From: Pseudomonadota bacterium
Lineage (GTDB): Bacteria > Pseudomonadota > Gammaproteobacteria > Burkholderiales > Burkholderiaceae
Direction of reading: 5' to 3'
DNA: 61,642 nucleotides
Assembly: GCA_963205525.1 (NCBI GenBank)
Contig: CAUJJP010000130.1
Coordinates: 1-61,642, forward strand
Shown here: positions 8,184-17,569 of the stretch, one piece after another
How the letters are laid out: every line of letters starts with the position of its first letter
Numbering within the stretch: position 1 is the stretch's first letter
Position numbers and translations under genes: made by a program
The notes under the pieces: generated by a model
Told to the model about the DNA's origin: nothing
Database searches by the model: none
What the model saw: only the letters and a program-made list of their open reading frames with translations

Positions 8184-11104
8184 GACGTCGATTCCTGCGC
8201 GTCGCGGGCGCGCGCCAGCAGTTCACGCTGGCGGCGGTCGAACTCGGCCTGTTCCTGCTGCCAGGCCGCGGGCTGGAAGGCCTTGCCCACCTGCACCGCG
8301 GTCACCTTGTACTCGGGGCAGTTGGTGGCCCAGTCCGAGCTGTCGGTGGTGACGACGTTGGCGCCCGCCTGCGGGAAGTGGAAGGTGGTCCAGACCACGC
8401 CGGGCTGCATGCGCTCGCTGACGCGCGCGCGCAGCGTGGTGCGGCCGGCACGGCTTTCGATCGCCACCGGGTCGCCGTCGCCGATGCCGCGCTCCTGCGC
8501 GTCCTGTGGATGGATGTCCAGCCAGTCCTCGCCATACCAGGCGTTGTTGGCGGTGCGCCGGGTCTGCACCCCGGCGTTGTACTGGGCCAGGATGCGGCCG
8601 GTGGTCAGCAGCAGCGGGAAGCGCCGGCTCGTCTTCTCCTCGCTGGCGACGTAGGGCGTGTTGAAGAAGCGCCCGCGCCCGCGCACGAAGCCGTCCACGT
8701 GCATGGTGGCGGTGCCGGCCTCGGCCGTGGCGTCGTTGCACGGCCACTGCAGACTGCCCAGGCGGTCGATCCTGGCGTAGCTGACGCCGGCGAAGCTGGG
8801 TGTCAGGGCCGCGATCTCGTCCATGATCTGCGCCGGGTGCGTGTAGTGCATGGGGTAGCCCAGGGCGCTGGACAGGCGCGCCGTGACCTCCCAGTCCGCC
8901 AGCCCCGCCAGCGGCGGCATGACGCGACGGATGCGCGAGATGCGCCGCTCGCTGTTGGTGAAAGTGCCGTCCTTTTCCAGAAAGCTGGCACCGGGCAGGA
9001 AGACGTGGGCGTACTTGGCGGTCTCGTTGAGGAACAGGTCCTGCACCACCACGCAGTCCATCGCCCGCAGCGCGGCCACCACGTGCTGGCTGTCGGGGTC
9101 ACTCTGCACGATGTCCTCGCCCTGGCAATACAGGCCCTTGAAGCGGCCGGCGTGCGCGGCGTCGAACATGTTGGGGATGCGCAGCCCGGGCTCGGGGTCC
9201 AGCGTCACGCCCCAGGCGGCGTCGAAGCTGGCGCGCACGGCGTCGTCGCCGATGTGGCGGTAGCCCGGCAGTTCGTGCGGGAAGCTGCCCATGTCGCAGC
9301 TGCCCTGGACGTTGTTCTGTCCGCGCAGCGGGTTCACGCCCACGCCTTCGCGGCCGATCATGCCGCAGGCCATCGCCAGGTTGGCGATGCCCATCACCAT
9401 CGTCGAGCCCTGGGCGTGCTCGGTCACCCCGAGGCCGAAGTAGATCGCCGAGTTCGGCCCCTTCGCGTACAGGCGCGCGGCGGCGCGCAGCTCGGCCGCC
9501 GCCACCCCGATCACCGGCGCCAGCACTTCCGGCGCGTGCTCGGGGCGGGCGATGAACTCGCGCCAGGCGGCAAAGCTCCTGGCCTCGCAGCGCGCGGCGA
9601 CGAAGGCCTCGTCGACCAGACCCTCGCTCACCACCACATGCGCGAGGGCGTTGATCAAGGCCACGTTGGTGCCCGGGCGCAGCGCCAGGTGGTGGCTGGC
9701 GCGCACATGCGGCGCATCCACCAGCTCGGTGCGCCGGGGGTCGGCCACGATCAGCTTGGCGCCCTGGCGCACGCGGCGCTTGATGCGCGAGGCGAACACC
9801 GGGTGCGCGTCACTCGGGTTGGCGCCGATGATCAGGATCACGTCGGCCTGCGCGACGCTGGCAAAGGTCTGGGTGCCGGCCGAGGTGCCGAAAGCCTGCC
9901 CCAGCCCGTAGCCGGTGGGCGAGTGGCACACGCGGGCGCAGGTGTCGACGTTGTTGGTGCCGAGCGCGGCGCGCATGAGCTTTTGCACGAGGTAGGTCTC
10001 CTCGTTGCTGCAGCGGCTGGAGCTGATGCCGCCGACCGCATCCCGGCCGTGCTGCGCCTGCACCCGGCGCAGGCGTTCGGCGGCGTGCGCGATCGCCTCG
10101 TCCCAGCCCACCTCGCGCCAGGGCTCGTCGATGCGCTCACGGATCATGGGCCGGGTGATGCGGTCGGCATGCGTGGCGTAGCCCCAGGCGAAGCGGCCCT
10201 TGACGCAGGCGTGACCCTCGTTGGCCTGGCCGTGCTTCCACGGCGTCATGCGCACCACCGTCGCGCCCTGCATCTCGGCCTTGAAGCCGCAGCCCACGCC
10301 GCAGTAGGCGCAGGTGGTGACGACGCTGTGCTCGCCGACGCCGAGCTCGGCGACCGACTTCTCCTGCAGCGCCGTCGTCGGGCAGGCCTGGACGCAGGCA
10401 CCGCAGCTCACGCAGTCGCTGTCCATGAAGGCCTGGTCCTGGCCCGGGCTGACGCGGCTGGCAAAGCCACGCCCGGCGATGGTGAGCGCGTAAGTGCCCT
10501 GGATCTCGTCGCAGGCGCGCACGCACAGGCTGCAGACGATGCAGCGCCCGGGGTCGAAGCTGAAATAGGGGTTGGAATCGTCGCGCGGCGCATCGGTGTG
10601 GTGGGCGGTCGCCACCCCGGCGCGCGGTTCGCCGGCGAGGCCGAAGCGCGGCTCGCGCAGGCCGACCACGGCGGCCATTTCCTGCAGCCGGCAGTCGCCG
10701 TTGGCGCTGCTCGTCAGCCCGCCGGGCGGCTGGTCGCTGGCGTACAGCGCGAGCACGCCGCGGCGCAGCCGCTGCAGGCGCGGCGTATGCGTGTGCACGA
10801 CCATGCCCTCCTCGGCCGGCGTGGTGCACGACGCAGGCGTGCCCTTGCGGCCCTCGATCTCGACCAGGCACAGACGGCACGAGCCCCAGGCTTCGAGGCT
10901 GTCGGTGGCGCACAGCTTGGGGATCATGACCCCGGCCTCGGCGGCGGCGCGCAGCACCGACGTCCCCTGCGGCACGCTCACTTCATGGCCGTCGACCTGC
11001 AGCGAAAGGCGCTGCGCCGAGGCGCGGGCCGGCGTGCCGTAGTCGATCTCGTCGCCCGGCGGGGGGTTCAGCGCGGGATTCAGCGGCGGGTGGGCACAGG
11101 GCAT
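8180..11104 (-). CDS. fdsA: NAD-dependent formate dehydrogenase alpha (molybdenum catalytic) subunit
   Basis: 974-residue cytoplasmic catalytic subunit that oxidises formate to CO2 at a molybdenum or tungsten bis-MGD centre. In order: an N-terminal [2Fe-2S] ferredoxin-like domain (GSCRLCLVEIEG), a His-containing cluster segment, two [4Fe-4S] motifs (CIVCSLCVRAC and CVSCGACVQAC), the molybdopterin-domain cluster motif (CAYCGVGC) and the Mo-ligand region RVCHSPTGYG, then the MopB and dinucleotide-binding domains. ATG 11104 has a GAGGA site a few bases upstream and lies 8 bases after the fdsB stop. The reverse reaction, CO2 reduction, is known for homologues. Confidence 0.96.
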   Translation of the reverse strand: MPCAHPPLNPALNPPPGDEIDYGTPARASAQRLSLQVDGHEVSVPQGTSVLRAAAEAGVMIPKLCATDSLEAWGSCRLCLVEIEGRKGTPASCTTPAEEGMVVHTHTPRLQRLRRGVLALYASDQPPGGLTSSANGDCRLQEMAAVVGLREPRFGLAGEPRAGVATAHHTDAPRDDSNPYFSFDPGRCIVCSLCVRACDEIQGTYALTIAGRGFASRVSPGQDQAFMDSDCVSCGACVQACPTTALQEKSVAELGVGEHSVVTTCAYCGVGCGFKAEMQGATVVRMTPWKHGQANEGHACVKGRFAWGYATHADRITRPMIRERIDEPWREVGWDEAIAHAAERLRRVQAQHGRDAVGGISSSRCSNEETYLVQKLMRAALGTNNVDTCARVCHSPTGYGLGQAFGTSAGTQTFASVAQADVILIIGANPSDAHPVFASRIKRRVRQGAKLIVADPRRTELVDAPHVRASHHLALRPGTNVALINALAHVVVSEGLVDEAFVAARCEARSFAAWREFIARPEHAPEVLAPVIGVAAAELRAAARLYAKGPNSAIYFGLGVTEHAQGSTMVMGIANLAMACGMIGREGVGVNPLRGQNNVQGSCDMGSFPHELPGYRHIGDDAVRASFDAAWGVTLDPEPGLRIPNMFDAAHAGRFKGLYCQGEDIVQSDPDSQHVVAALRAMDCVVVQDLFLNETAKYAHVFLPGASFLEKDGTFTNSERRISRIRRVMPPLAGLADWEVTARLSSALGYPMHYTHPAQIMDEIAALTPSFAGVSYARIDRLGSLQWPCNDATAEAGTATMHVDGFVRGRGRFFNTPYVASEEKTSRRFPLLLTTGRILAQYNAGVQTRRTANNAWYGEDWLDIHPQDAQERGIGDGDPVAIESRAGRTTLRARVSERMQPGVVWTTFHFPQAGANVVTTDSSDWATNCPEYKVTAVQVGKAFQPAAWQQEQAEFDRRQRELLARARDAQESTS

Positions 11105-11111
11105 CGCGTCC

Positions 11112-12638
11112 TCACTGGGCCTTGGGCCTTGCCAGGCCGAAATCCTGCGCAAAGTGCTGCAGCGCCGAACGTACCGGATACGGCGTCATACCGCCCAGCG
11201 CACACAGGCTGGCGTGCTCCATCGTCTCGCACAGCTCGTGCAGCAGCGTCAACTGGTGATCACGATCGGCGCCGGCGACCAGGCGGTCGATGATCTCCAC
11301 CCCGCGCGTGCTGCCGATGCGGCAGGGCGTGCACTTGCCGCAGCTCTCGAAGGCACAGAAGGCCATCGCGTGGCGCGCCAGTACGGCCATGTCGGCGCTG
11401 TCGTCGAAGGCGACGATGCTGCCGTGGCCGAGCACCGCGCCGGCCGCGCTGCAGGCCTCGTAGTCCAGCACCTGGTCCCATTGCGCGGGTGGCAGGTAGC
11501 TGCCCAGCGGCCCGCCGAGCTGCACCGCCTTCAGCGGCCGGCCGCTGGCGCTGCCGCCGCCGACCTCGAACAGCAGCTCGCGCAGGCGCAGGCCGAAGCC
11601 GCACTCGAACAGGCCGCCGTGGCGCAGGTTGCCGGCGAGCTGGAAGGGCATGGTGCCGGTCGAGCGGCCGACCCCCAGGCTGCGGTAGAAGTCCGCGCCG
11701 CGCGCCGCGATGGTGGGCACCGCCGCCAGGGTGAGCACGTTGTGGACCAGCGTCGGCTGGCCGAACAGACCCTGGCGCGCCGGCAGCGGCGGCTTGGCAC
11801 GCACCACACCGCGGCGCCCCTCCAGACTCTCCAGCATCGCCGTCTCCTCGCCGCAGATGTAGGCGCCGGCGCCCATGCGCACGCGAAGCCTGAAGCCGTC
11901 CAGCCAGCCGGCGGCCTGCGCGATCCCGACCGCCGCGTTCAGCGTCGCCACCGCGGCCGGGTATTCGCTGCGCACATAGATCCAGCCGTTGTCGGCGCCG
12001 GTGGCGTGGGCGGCAATCGCCATGCCTTCGATGAGGGCGAAGGGGTCGCCCTCCATCAGCATGCGGTCGGCAAAACTGCCCGAGTCGCCCTCGTCGGCGT
12101 TGCACACCACCGCCTTGTGCGCGGCTTCGGTCTGCGCCACGGTGCGCCACTTGATGCCGGCCGGGAAGGCCGCCCCGCCGCGCCCGCGCAGTCCCGAGTC
12201 CAGCACCTGCTGGCAGACCGCCGCCGGTGCCATGGCACGCGCGGCGCGCAGTCCGGCGCCGCCGCCGTGCGCCTCGTATTGCGCCAGCGACAAGGGCTCG
12301 GTGATGCCGGCGCGGGCGAAGCTCAGGCGCTGCTGGCGCGCCAGGAAGGGCAGTTGCTCGATGCGCCCGACCGCCTGCGCCAGCGGCCGACCGTGCTGCT
12401 GGTGGTCGAGCAGCGCCGGGGCGTCGGCGGCGGCGAGCGGGCCGGCGCCGCAGCGGCCGGCCTCGGTGTCCCACTCGAGCAGCGGCTCGAGCCAGAACAG
12501 GCCGCGCGAGCTGGTGCGGCGCAGGGTCAGCGCCAGTCCGCGGCCTGCCGCCTCGGCCTGCAGCGCCGCCGCCAGCCGATCGGCGCCGACCGCGCGCGCC
12601 GCGCTGTCGATCGGCAGGTACAGGGTCGCTTCGTTCAT
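11112..12638 (-). CDS. fdsB: NAD-dependent formate dehydrogenase beta (NADH/FMN) subunit
   Basis: 508-residue diaphorase subunit resembling NuoF/HoxF; it passes electrons from formate to NAD+. A thioredoxin-like N-terminal region precedes the FMN/NAD core: RGRGGAAFPAGIKW, NADEGDSGSFADR and GAGAYICGEETAMLESLEG. The C-terminal [4Fe-4S] motif ESCGKCTPCRIG ends the chain. ATG 12638 overlaps the fdsG stop by four bases. The frame continues open upstream through fdsG, but that sequence is Arg/Gly/Ala shadow. Confidence 0.96.
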   Translation of the reverse strand: MNEATLYLPIDSAARAVGADRLAAALQAEAAGRGLALTLRRTSSRGLFWLEPLLEWDTEAGRCGAGPLAAADAPALLDHQQHGRPLAQAVGRIEQLPFLARQQRLSFARAGITEPLSLAQYEAHGGGAGLRAARAMAPAAVCQQVLDSGLRGRGGAAFPAGIKWRTVAQTEAAHKAVVCNADEGDSGSFADRMLMEGDPFALIEGMAIAAHATGADNGWIYVRSEYPAAVATLNAAVGIAQAAGWLDGFRLRVRMGAGAYICGEETAMLESLEGRRGVVRAKPPLPARQGLFGQPTLVHNVLTLAAVPTIAARGADFYRSLGVGRSTGTMPFQLAGNLRHGGLFECGFGLRLRELLFEVGGGSASGRPLKAVQLGGPLGSYLPPAQWDQVLDYEACSAAGAVLGHGSIVAFDDSADMAVLARHAMAFCAFESCGKCTPCRIGSTRGVEIIDRLVAGADRDHQLTLLHELCETMEHASLCALGGMTPYPVRSALQHFAQDFGLARPKAQ

Positions 12639-13090
12639 GGCCGCTCCTGCGCCAGCAGCGGCGCCAGCGCCTCGGGCGCGAGGCGACCGTGCATCTCTTC
12701 GCCCAGCCGCACGGCCGGGGCGCAGGCGCACAGACCCAGGCAGTACACCGGCTCCAGCGTCAGTGCGGCCTCGCCCATCTGTGCCTGCAAGGCCTGCGCC
12801 TGCGCCATCAGCGCCTGCGCCCCCATGGACAGGCAGGCCTCGGCCTGGCAGACCTGCAAGACCTGGCGCCCCGGCGGGCTGCTGCGCAGGTGGGCATAGA
12901 AGCTCAGCACGCCGTGCACCTCGGCGCGCGAGAGATTGAGCGCCCGCGCGATCGGCGCCACGGCGGCAGGCGGCACGCAGCGCAGGCGGTCCTGCACCGC
13001 GTGCAGCACCGGCAGCAGGGCGCCGGGTTCGTCGCCGTGGCGCTGCAAGGCGTCCTGCACGGCGGCGCTGATTTCGCTCGGTTCGATCAT
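12635..13090 (-). CDS. fdsG: NAD-dependent formate dehydrogenase gamma subunit
   Basis: 151-residue NuoE-like thioredoxin-fold subunit with one [2Fe-2S] cluster; it docks to FdsB in the diaphorase module. Cluster cysteines lie in CQAEACLSMG and CLGLCACAP. The helical N-terminus (EISAAVQDALQRHG and PVLHAVQDRLRCVP) matches the family. It begins the fdsGBAD order. Only 78 bases separate it from the upstream thioesterase gene on the same strand, and I saw no convincing promoter in them. Confidence 0.95.
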   Translation of the reverse strand: MIEPSEISAAVQDALQRHGDEPGALLPVLHAVQDRLRCVPPAAVAPIARALNLSRAEVHGVLSFYAHLRSSPPGRQVLQVCQAEACLSMGAQALMAQAQALQAQMGEAALTLEPVYCLGLCACAPAVRLGEEMHGRLAPEALAPLLAQERP

Positions 13091-13114
13091 GGCGGCTCGG
13101 GTGGCGGCTCGGGT
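13091..13114. repeat. 12-bp tandem repeat upstream of fdsG
   Basis: GGCGGCTCGGGT twice in a row, immediately abutting the fdsG start codon (read on the minus strand), with a partial third GGCG. It occupies the ribosome-binding region of fdsG, which shows no standard Shine-Dalgarno. Confidence 0.7.
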
Positions 13115-13168
13115 GGCGCGATGGTGGGCGCGCAGGGGGCGGTGAGGGCGAGGACGGGATGGACGGCG

Positions 13169-13951
13169 TCAGCGCGAGCGTACCGCCAGACTCTGGGTCG
13201 CGCGGCCGATCAGCCCGGCCTCGTCGTAGAGCGCCGATTCGGCCAGCCCGCAGCCGTTGCAGGCCAGGGTGCTGCGCGCCTGCAGGCAGATCCATTCGCC
13301 TTGCGGACGGCGCAGCAGGTTGATCGTGAGGTCGCAGTTGACGAAGCTGTAGCGCCGGTAGTCCAGCGCCGCGCTGACGCCGTTGCCCGAGTCTGCCGCC
13401 ACCGCCACCCGCTGGTAGGCGCTGGGCGTCTCGCCCGCGACCAGCGGGTGGCGCAGCCGGAACCAGGCGCTGCAGGCGCCGTCGAAGATCCGCCCTTCGG
13501 CGATGCGGTTCTCCACCAGGTCGGCATAGCTGGTCTGCGCACTGGCGAAGGGCATCGCCACCGGGGTGCTGGCGGCCGGCGTGCGCGGCGCCTGCGGCGC
13601 TGCGGCCAGGGGCAAGGGCTGATCGAACTCGCGCTGCAGCAAGGCGGTGAAGCGGGCGAGTTCCTTGCCATCGGCCTGGCTGAGCAGCCGGGCCTGGAAG
13701 TGGCCGGCGTTGCGGCCGATGTAGTCCTCAGCCACCTCCACGCGCAGCGGCGCGATCGGCACCGGCCGCAGCAGGTTGCCGGTCAGCCGCGCCAGGTGGG
13801 TGAGGCCGTGCACGGCGCCGGCTCGCTCAAGCGCCCGGCACACCAGGGCCGAGGGCGGGCCGGCGTGCTGGTGCTCGGCGTTCCAGGGCCCGCGCGTGAG
13901 TTCGCTGGCGGCGAAGCTGCCGTCGGCGGCAGCGGTGTAGGCGCTGTTCAT
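13169..13951 (-). CDS. Acyl-CoA thioesterase-like protein (TesB/double hot-dog type)
   Basis: 260 residues. The N-terminal half has the pattern of TesB-like proteins (RGPWNAEHQHAGPPSALVCRALE) and the C-terminal half repeats the hot-dog style (DLTINLLRRPQGEWICLQARSTL, then GLAESALYDEAGLIGRATQSLAV). Such proteins hydrolyse acyl-CoA or bind acyl groups; the substrate cannot be told. ATG 13951 overlaps the SulP stop by four bases (ATGA), so it is translationally coupled to the transporter. A link to fds downstream is only positional. Confidence 0.8.
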   Translation of the reverse strand: MNSAYTAAADGSFAASELTRGPWNAEHQHAGPPSALVCRALERAGAVHGLTHLARLTGNLLRPVPIAPLRVEVAEDYIGRNAGHFQARLLSQADGKELARFTALLQREFDQPLPLAAAPQAPRTPAASTPVAMPFASAQTSYADLVENRIAEGRIFDGACSAWFRLRHPLVAGETPSAYQRVAVAADSGNGVSAALDYRRYSFVNCDLTINLLRRPQGEWICLQARSTLACNGCGLAESALYDEAGLIGRATQSLAVRSR

Positions 13952-15723
13952 GAGTGACTCTCTGCGGAGGGTGGTGGAGCGGCCGGGGCGTCGTGGGGCC
14001 CGGGCTGGAAGGCGCACTCGCCGAAGATGCGCGCGTGGCAGGAGCGGCAGACCTCGGGGTCCAGGCGCGGGACGATGGTGGCCAGCGCCGCCGGCTTGCG
14101 GTCGAACACGTGGTCGGCACCCAGGCGGTCGATGAAGCCGCTGCGCTGCCACATGTCCAGCACCTGTGGTCGCGGGCGGTGGAAGTACAGGTCACCGCCC
14201 AGCGCCAGCCGGCGCACGCGCTCGGCCTCCCAGAGGTCGGCGCCGGCGAGGTCGATCGAGCTCATGCTCTTGGCCATCACCAGCAGGTGTTTCTGCGGCT
14301 GCGGCTGCACGCGCAGACGGTGCAGGTGCTCGGCCACGTGTGCCACGGCACCGAAGTAGACCGTGCCTTCCATGCGCAGCAGCTCGAGCTGCGGGCACCT
14401 GGGCAGGGTGCCCGGCGGCGCGTCGTCGATGACGACGAAAGGACGCTCGCCCTGGTCGGCGGCACCCGGGCGCGGCGGGCGGTCGAAGCCCATGCTGCGC
14501 AGAGCCGGGCGCGCACTGCGGTACAGATAGCTCACCAGCGAGGCGACCATGCCGCCCAGGATCGCCACCTGCAGCGACACCAGCACGGTCGCCAGCGCGG
14601 TGCCGGCGGCGATCGCGGACTCGCTGCGGTCCAGCCGGAACACGCGCCGCCAGTGCGCGCGATCCAGCAGACCCCAGGCCACCAGCAGCAGCAGCACCGC
14701 GATCGCCGCCATCGGGATGTACTGCAACACCCGCGAGCCCAGCAGCAGCAGCAGCGCCACCGCCACCGCCGAAAACACCGCCGCCATCGGGGTGCGCGCG
14801 CCGGCCTCCTCGTTGACCCGTGTGCGGTTCATCGACGCCGAGGACACGAAGCACGAGAAGAAGGCGCCGACCAGGTTGGAGCCGCCCTGCGCCAGGCACT
14901 CGCGGTTGGCGTCGAACAGCTCGCCGCGGCGCCCGGCCAGGGCCTTGCCCACCGCCACCGTCTGGCCCAGCGAGACCACCGTCAGCGCCAGCACCGCGCC
15001 GCCGACGTTGCGCAGATCGGCGACCGTGATCTCCGGCGCGTTGAGCTTGGGCAGCGTGGCGGCGATGCGGCCCACCGTCGCCGCCTCGAAACCGGCCCAG
15101 GCCAGGCCCCAGGTCCCCAGGGCCCCGGCCACCAGCGCCAGCAGCATGTGCTGGCCGCCGCGCAGCACGCGCTGGCCGCCCAGCGCCACCGCCAGGGTGA
15201 GCGCACCGAGCGCCAGGTCCGGCCAGCCGCGCGCCAGCTCGCGCGCGGCGTGCTCGGCGATCAGCACCGCGGCCCCGGTGGTGAAGCCCAGCAGCACCGA
15301 AGGCGAGACGAAGTTGGCCAGCATGCCAAGGCGCAGCAGGCCGAGCGCGGCCTGCACCAGGCCGAGCGCGAAGGTGGCCACCAGCGCCAGGTCCAGGTAG
15401 GCCGCCGGGCTGGCCGCCGCCAGCGGCCCCAGCATGGCCGCCAGCGCGAGCGAAGTGGCGTTGGTGGGCCCCGACACCAGCAAGCGGGTCGACCCCATGA
15501 GCGCGGCCACCACACAGGGAACGATGCTGGTGTAAAGCCCCCAGGCCGGCGGCAGCCCGGCAAGGGCTGCGAACGCGATGCCCTGCGGCACCACCACCAG
15601 CGCGCCGACGGCGGCCGCCGAGGCGTCGGCCTTCAGGGTATCGCGGTCCAGCTCCCGCACCCAGGGGCCGAGCCAGCGCGCCGCCGGGTCGACAAGGGAA
15701 GGGGGCAGGTGCATGGTGCGCAC
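13948..15723 (-). CDS. SulP-family anion transporter with STAS domain
   Basis: 591-residue inner-membrane permease. About 10-12 hydrophobic helices fill residues 35-400, starting with the SulP signature region (VVVPQGIAFAALAGLPPAWGLYTS). A STAS domain follows (ELLRMEGTVYFGAVAHVAEHL, then AKSMSSIDLAGADLWEA). Substrate may be sulfate, bicarbonate or a dicarboxylate. The C-terminal 40 residues hold a cysteine group CRSCHARIFGEC (C-x2-C-x7-C) not typical of the family, then a Pro/Ala-rich tail. An internal ATG three codons in is an equally plausible start. Confidence 0.92.
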   Translation of the reverse strand: MRTMHLPPSLVDPAARWLGPWVRELDRDTLKADASAAAVGALVVVPQGIAFAALAGLPPAWGLYTSIVPCVVAALMGSTRLLVSGPTNATSLALAAMLGPLAAASPAAYLDLALVATFALGLVQAALGLLRLGMLANFVSPSVLLGFTTGAAVLIAEHAARELARGWPDLALGALTLAVALGGQRVLRGGQHMLLALVAGALGTWGLAWAGFEAATVGRIAATLPKLNAPEITVADLRNVGGAVLALTVVSLGQTVAVGKALAGRRGELFDANRECLAQGGSNLVGAFFSCFVSSASMNRTRVNEEAGARTPMAAVFSAVAVALLLLLGSRVLQYIPMAAIAVLLLLVAWGLLDRAHWRRVFRLDRSESAIAAGTALATVLVSLQVAILGGMVASLVSYLYRSARPALRSMGFDRPPRPGAADQGERPFVVIDDAPPGTLPRCPQLELLRMEGTVYFGAVAHVAEHLHRLRVQPQPQKHLLVMAKSMSSIDLAGADLWEAERVRRLALGGDLYFHRPRPQVLDMWQRSGFIDRLGADHVFDRKPAALATIVPRLDPEVCRSCHARIFGECAFQPGPHDAPAAPPPSAESHS

Positions 15724-15827
15724 CTTAACAGGCGCCCTGCCCGGCGCCGCCGCGGCGGCGCGCGCACCATTGCGCCAGCGGCCGAACGCAGCGGCGTGGG
15801 CCGCTGCTCAGGGCCCCCGGCCCCCGA

Positions 15828-17384
15828 TCAGCGCGCGAGCGTGAACACCGACACCGCCTGCGCCAGGCCGCTGGCCTGCTGCTTCAGGCTCTCGGCGGCA
15901 GCGGCGCTTTGTTCCACCAGGGCGGCGTTCTGCTGCGTCACCTGGTCGAGCTGGGCCACCGCGTCGCCGATCTGGCCGATGCCGGTGCTCTGCTCGGCGC
16001 TGGCGGCGCTGATCTCGGCGATCAGGTCCGTCACGCGCTGGACCTGGGTCACGATCTCGGCCATCGCCTGGCCGGCGTCGCCGACCTGCTGCGAGCCGCT
16101 GTCGACCTTCTCGACGCTGGCGCCGATGAGCGACTTGATCTCGCGCGCGGCCTCGGCGCTGCGCTGCGCCAGGCTGCGCACCTCGCCGGCCACGACTGCG
16201 AAGCCGCGCCCCTGCTCGCCGGCGCGCGCGGCCTCCACCGCCGCGTTCAGGGCCAGGATGTTGGTCTGGAAGGCGATGCCGTCGATGGTGCCGATGATGT
16301 CGGCGATGCGCCTGGAGCTGTCCTGGATCACGCCCATGGTGGCGACCACGCGCTGCACGATCTCGCCGCCCTCGCGCGCAGCCTGCGACGCGCCGCTGGC
16401 GAGCTGGTTCGCCTGGCGCGCGGTGTCGGCGTTTTGCTTCACGGTGGCGGTGAGCTGCTCCATCGACGCCGCGGTCTGCTGCAGGTTGCTCGCCTGCTCC
16501 TCGGTGCGCTGGCTGAGGTCGGCGTTGCCGGTGGCGATCTGCGCCGACCCGGTGGCGATCGAGTCCGAGCTGTTGCGCACCTGGCCGACGATCTGCGCCA
16601 GGCTCGCGTTCATGCGCGCCAGCGCCTGCAGCAGGCGTGCGGTCTCGTCGCGGCCCGTGGCCTGGACCTGCTGGCTCAGGTCGCCCGCCGCCACCGTCTC
16701 CGCCAGCGTCAGCGCGTACTCGATCGGGCGCACGATGGAGCGCGTGATCGCCCACGCCAGCGCCGCGCCCAGCGCCAGGGCGGCGGCCAGCAGCCCGATG
16801 ACGAGGTTGCGCGTGTTCGCGTAGGCGGCCTGCGAGTCCGCGTAGGCCTTGTCCGCGCCCTGGGTCTGGAACTCGATGGCGGCCTCGATCGCGTGCAGCA
16901 AGTCGTTGAAGGCGGCCCGGCTGTCGCCGAGATAGGCGGCGTTGACCTCGTCGCGCGCAAAGCCGGCCCGCTTGGAAGTGGCGAGCACCACATCCAGCGC
17001 CGCAAAGTAGCGCCGCTCGGCGCTGCGAATCGCTTCCACCAGGCGGCGCTCGGCGTCGCTGTCGACGGTGGCGACGTAGCGTTCCCAGGGCACATCGGAC
17101 GCCGCCTTGCGCTTGTCGATGGTCTGCGCCTGCTCGGCCTGGACCTTGGGGTCGGTGGCCATCACCAGCGCCGCCTCGGCGCGGCGCAGGGCGGTGATCG
17201 CGGAGTCGAAGGCGCCCAGCGCGCGCGTGGCCACCAGCCACTCGTCGTTGATCTCGGCGGTGGCGGCGTTCACCGCCGCCAGGCGGTTGATCGCCAGCGC
17301 GCCCAGGGCCAGGGCCAGGACGAGCACGGCGCCGAACGCGACGCCGAGGCGGGCGCCGATGTTCAGGCGGAGCAAGAAGTTCAT
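15828..17384 (-). CDS. Methyl-accepting chemotaxis protein
   Basis: 518-residue membrane chemoreceptor. An N-terminal helix ([20 protein letters not shown], about 12-31) leads to a four-helix-bundle type periplasmic sensor of about 160 residues, a second helix ([21 protein letters not shown]), HAMP ([22 protein letters not shown]) and the signalling domain. The conserved hairpin tip, with [20 protein letters not shown], is intact, and [20 protein letters not shown] marks an adaptation region. ATG 17384 has AAAGGA upstream. No C-terminal CheR-docking pentapeptide is present (ends VFTLAR). The ligand is unknown. Confidence 0.95.
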   Translation of the reverse strand: MNFLLRLNIGARLGVAFGAVLVLALALGALAINRLAAVNAATAEINDEWLVATRALGAFDSAITALRRAEAALVMATDPKVQAEQAQTIDKRKAASDVPWERYVATVDSDAERRLVEAIRSAERRYFAALDVVLATSKRAGFARDEVNAAYLGDSRAAFNDLLHAIEAAIEFQTQGADKAYADSQAAYANTRNLVIGLLAAALALGAALAWAITRSIVRPIEYALTLAETVAAGDLSQQVQATGRDETARLLQALARMNASLAQIVGQVRNSSDSIATGSAQIATGNADLSQRTEEQASNLQQTAASMEQLTATVKQNADTARQANQLASGASQAAREGGEIVQRVVATMGVIQDSSRRIADIIGTIDGIAFQTNILALNAAVEAARAGEQGRGFAVVAGEVRSLAQRSAEAAREIKSLIGASVEKVDSGSQQVGDAGQAMAEIVTQVQRVTDLIAEISAASAEQSTGIGQIGDAVAQLDQVTQQNAALVEQSAAAAESLKQQASGLAQAVSVFTLAR

Positions 17385-17500
17385 GTGAGTTCCTTTGGGG
17401 GCGATGTGACGAACAGGCGGCGCGACGCCCGCATCCACGCGAAACCGTCGCCAGGCCGCGTTTATCGGTCCTGCGGGTGATCCGCGCTCGGTCCTGGCAG

Positions 17501-17554
17501 GCGTACATTTACGCGCAAATCTTGGATCGCAGGCCGAGATCGCAGGCTGCGATC
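17501..17554. promoter_or_regulatory. Two palindromes upstream of the TetR gene (candidate operators)
   Basis: GCGTA-CATT-TACGC at 17501-17514 and GATCGCA-GGC-TGCGATC at 17538-17554, both perfect. The second ends two bases before the GAGGAGG ribosome site of the regulator; an extra direct copy of GATCGCAGGC lies at 17525-17534. TetR proteins commonly bind such sites in their own promoters. The gap is shared with the divergent chemoreceptor. Confidence 0.4.
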
Positions 17555-17569
17555 GCGAGGAGGCAGACC

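Noticed and set aside
8378..11293. Very long open frame antisense to fdsA
   Set aside because: High GC removes stop codons from antisense frames. The translation is Arg/Ala/Gly/His-rich with no domain, and the minus strand encodes an obvious FdsA.
11112..13295. Extended fdsB reading through fdsG
   Set aside because: The extra N-terminal part is the shadow frame of fdsG; fdsB starts at ATG 12638 with a 4-base overlap.
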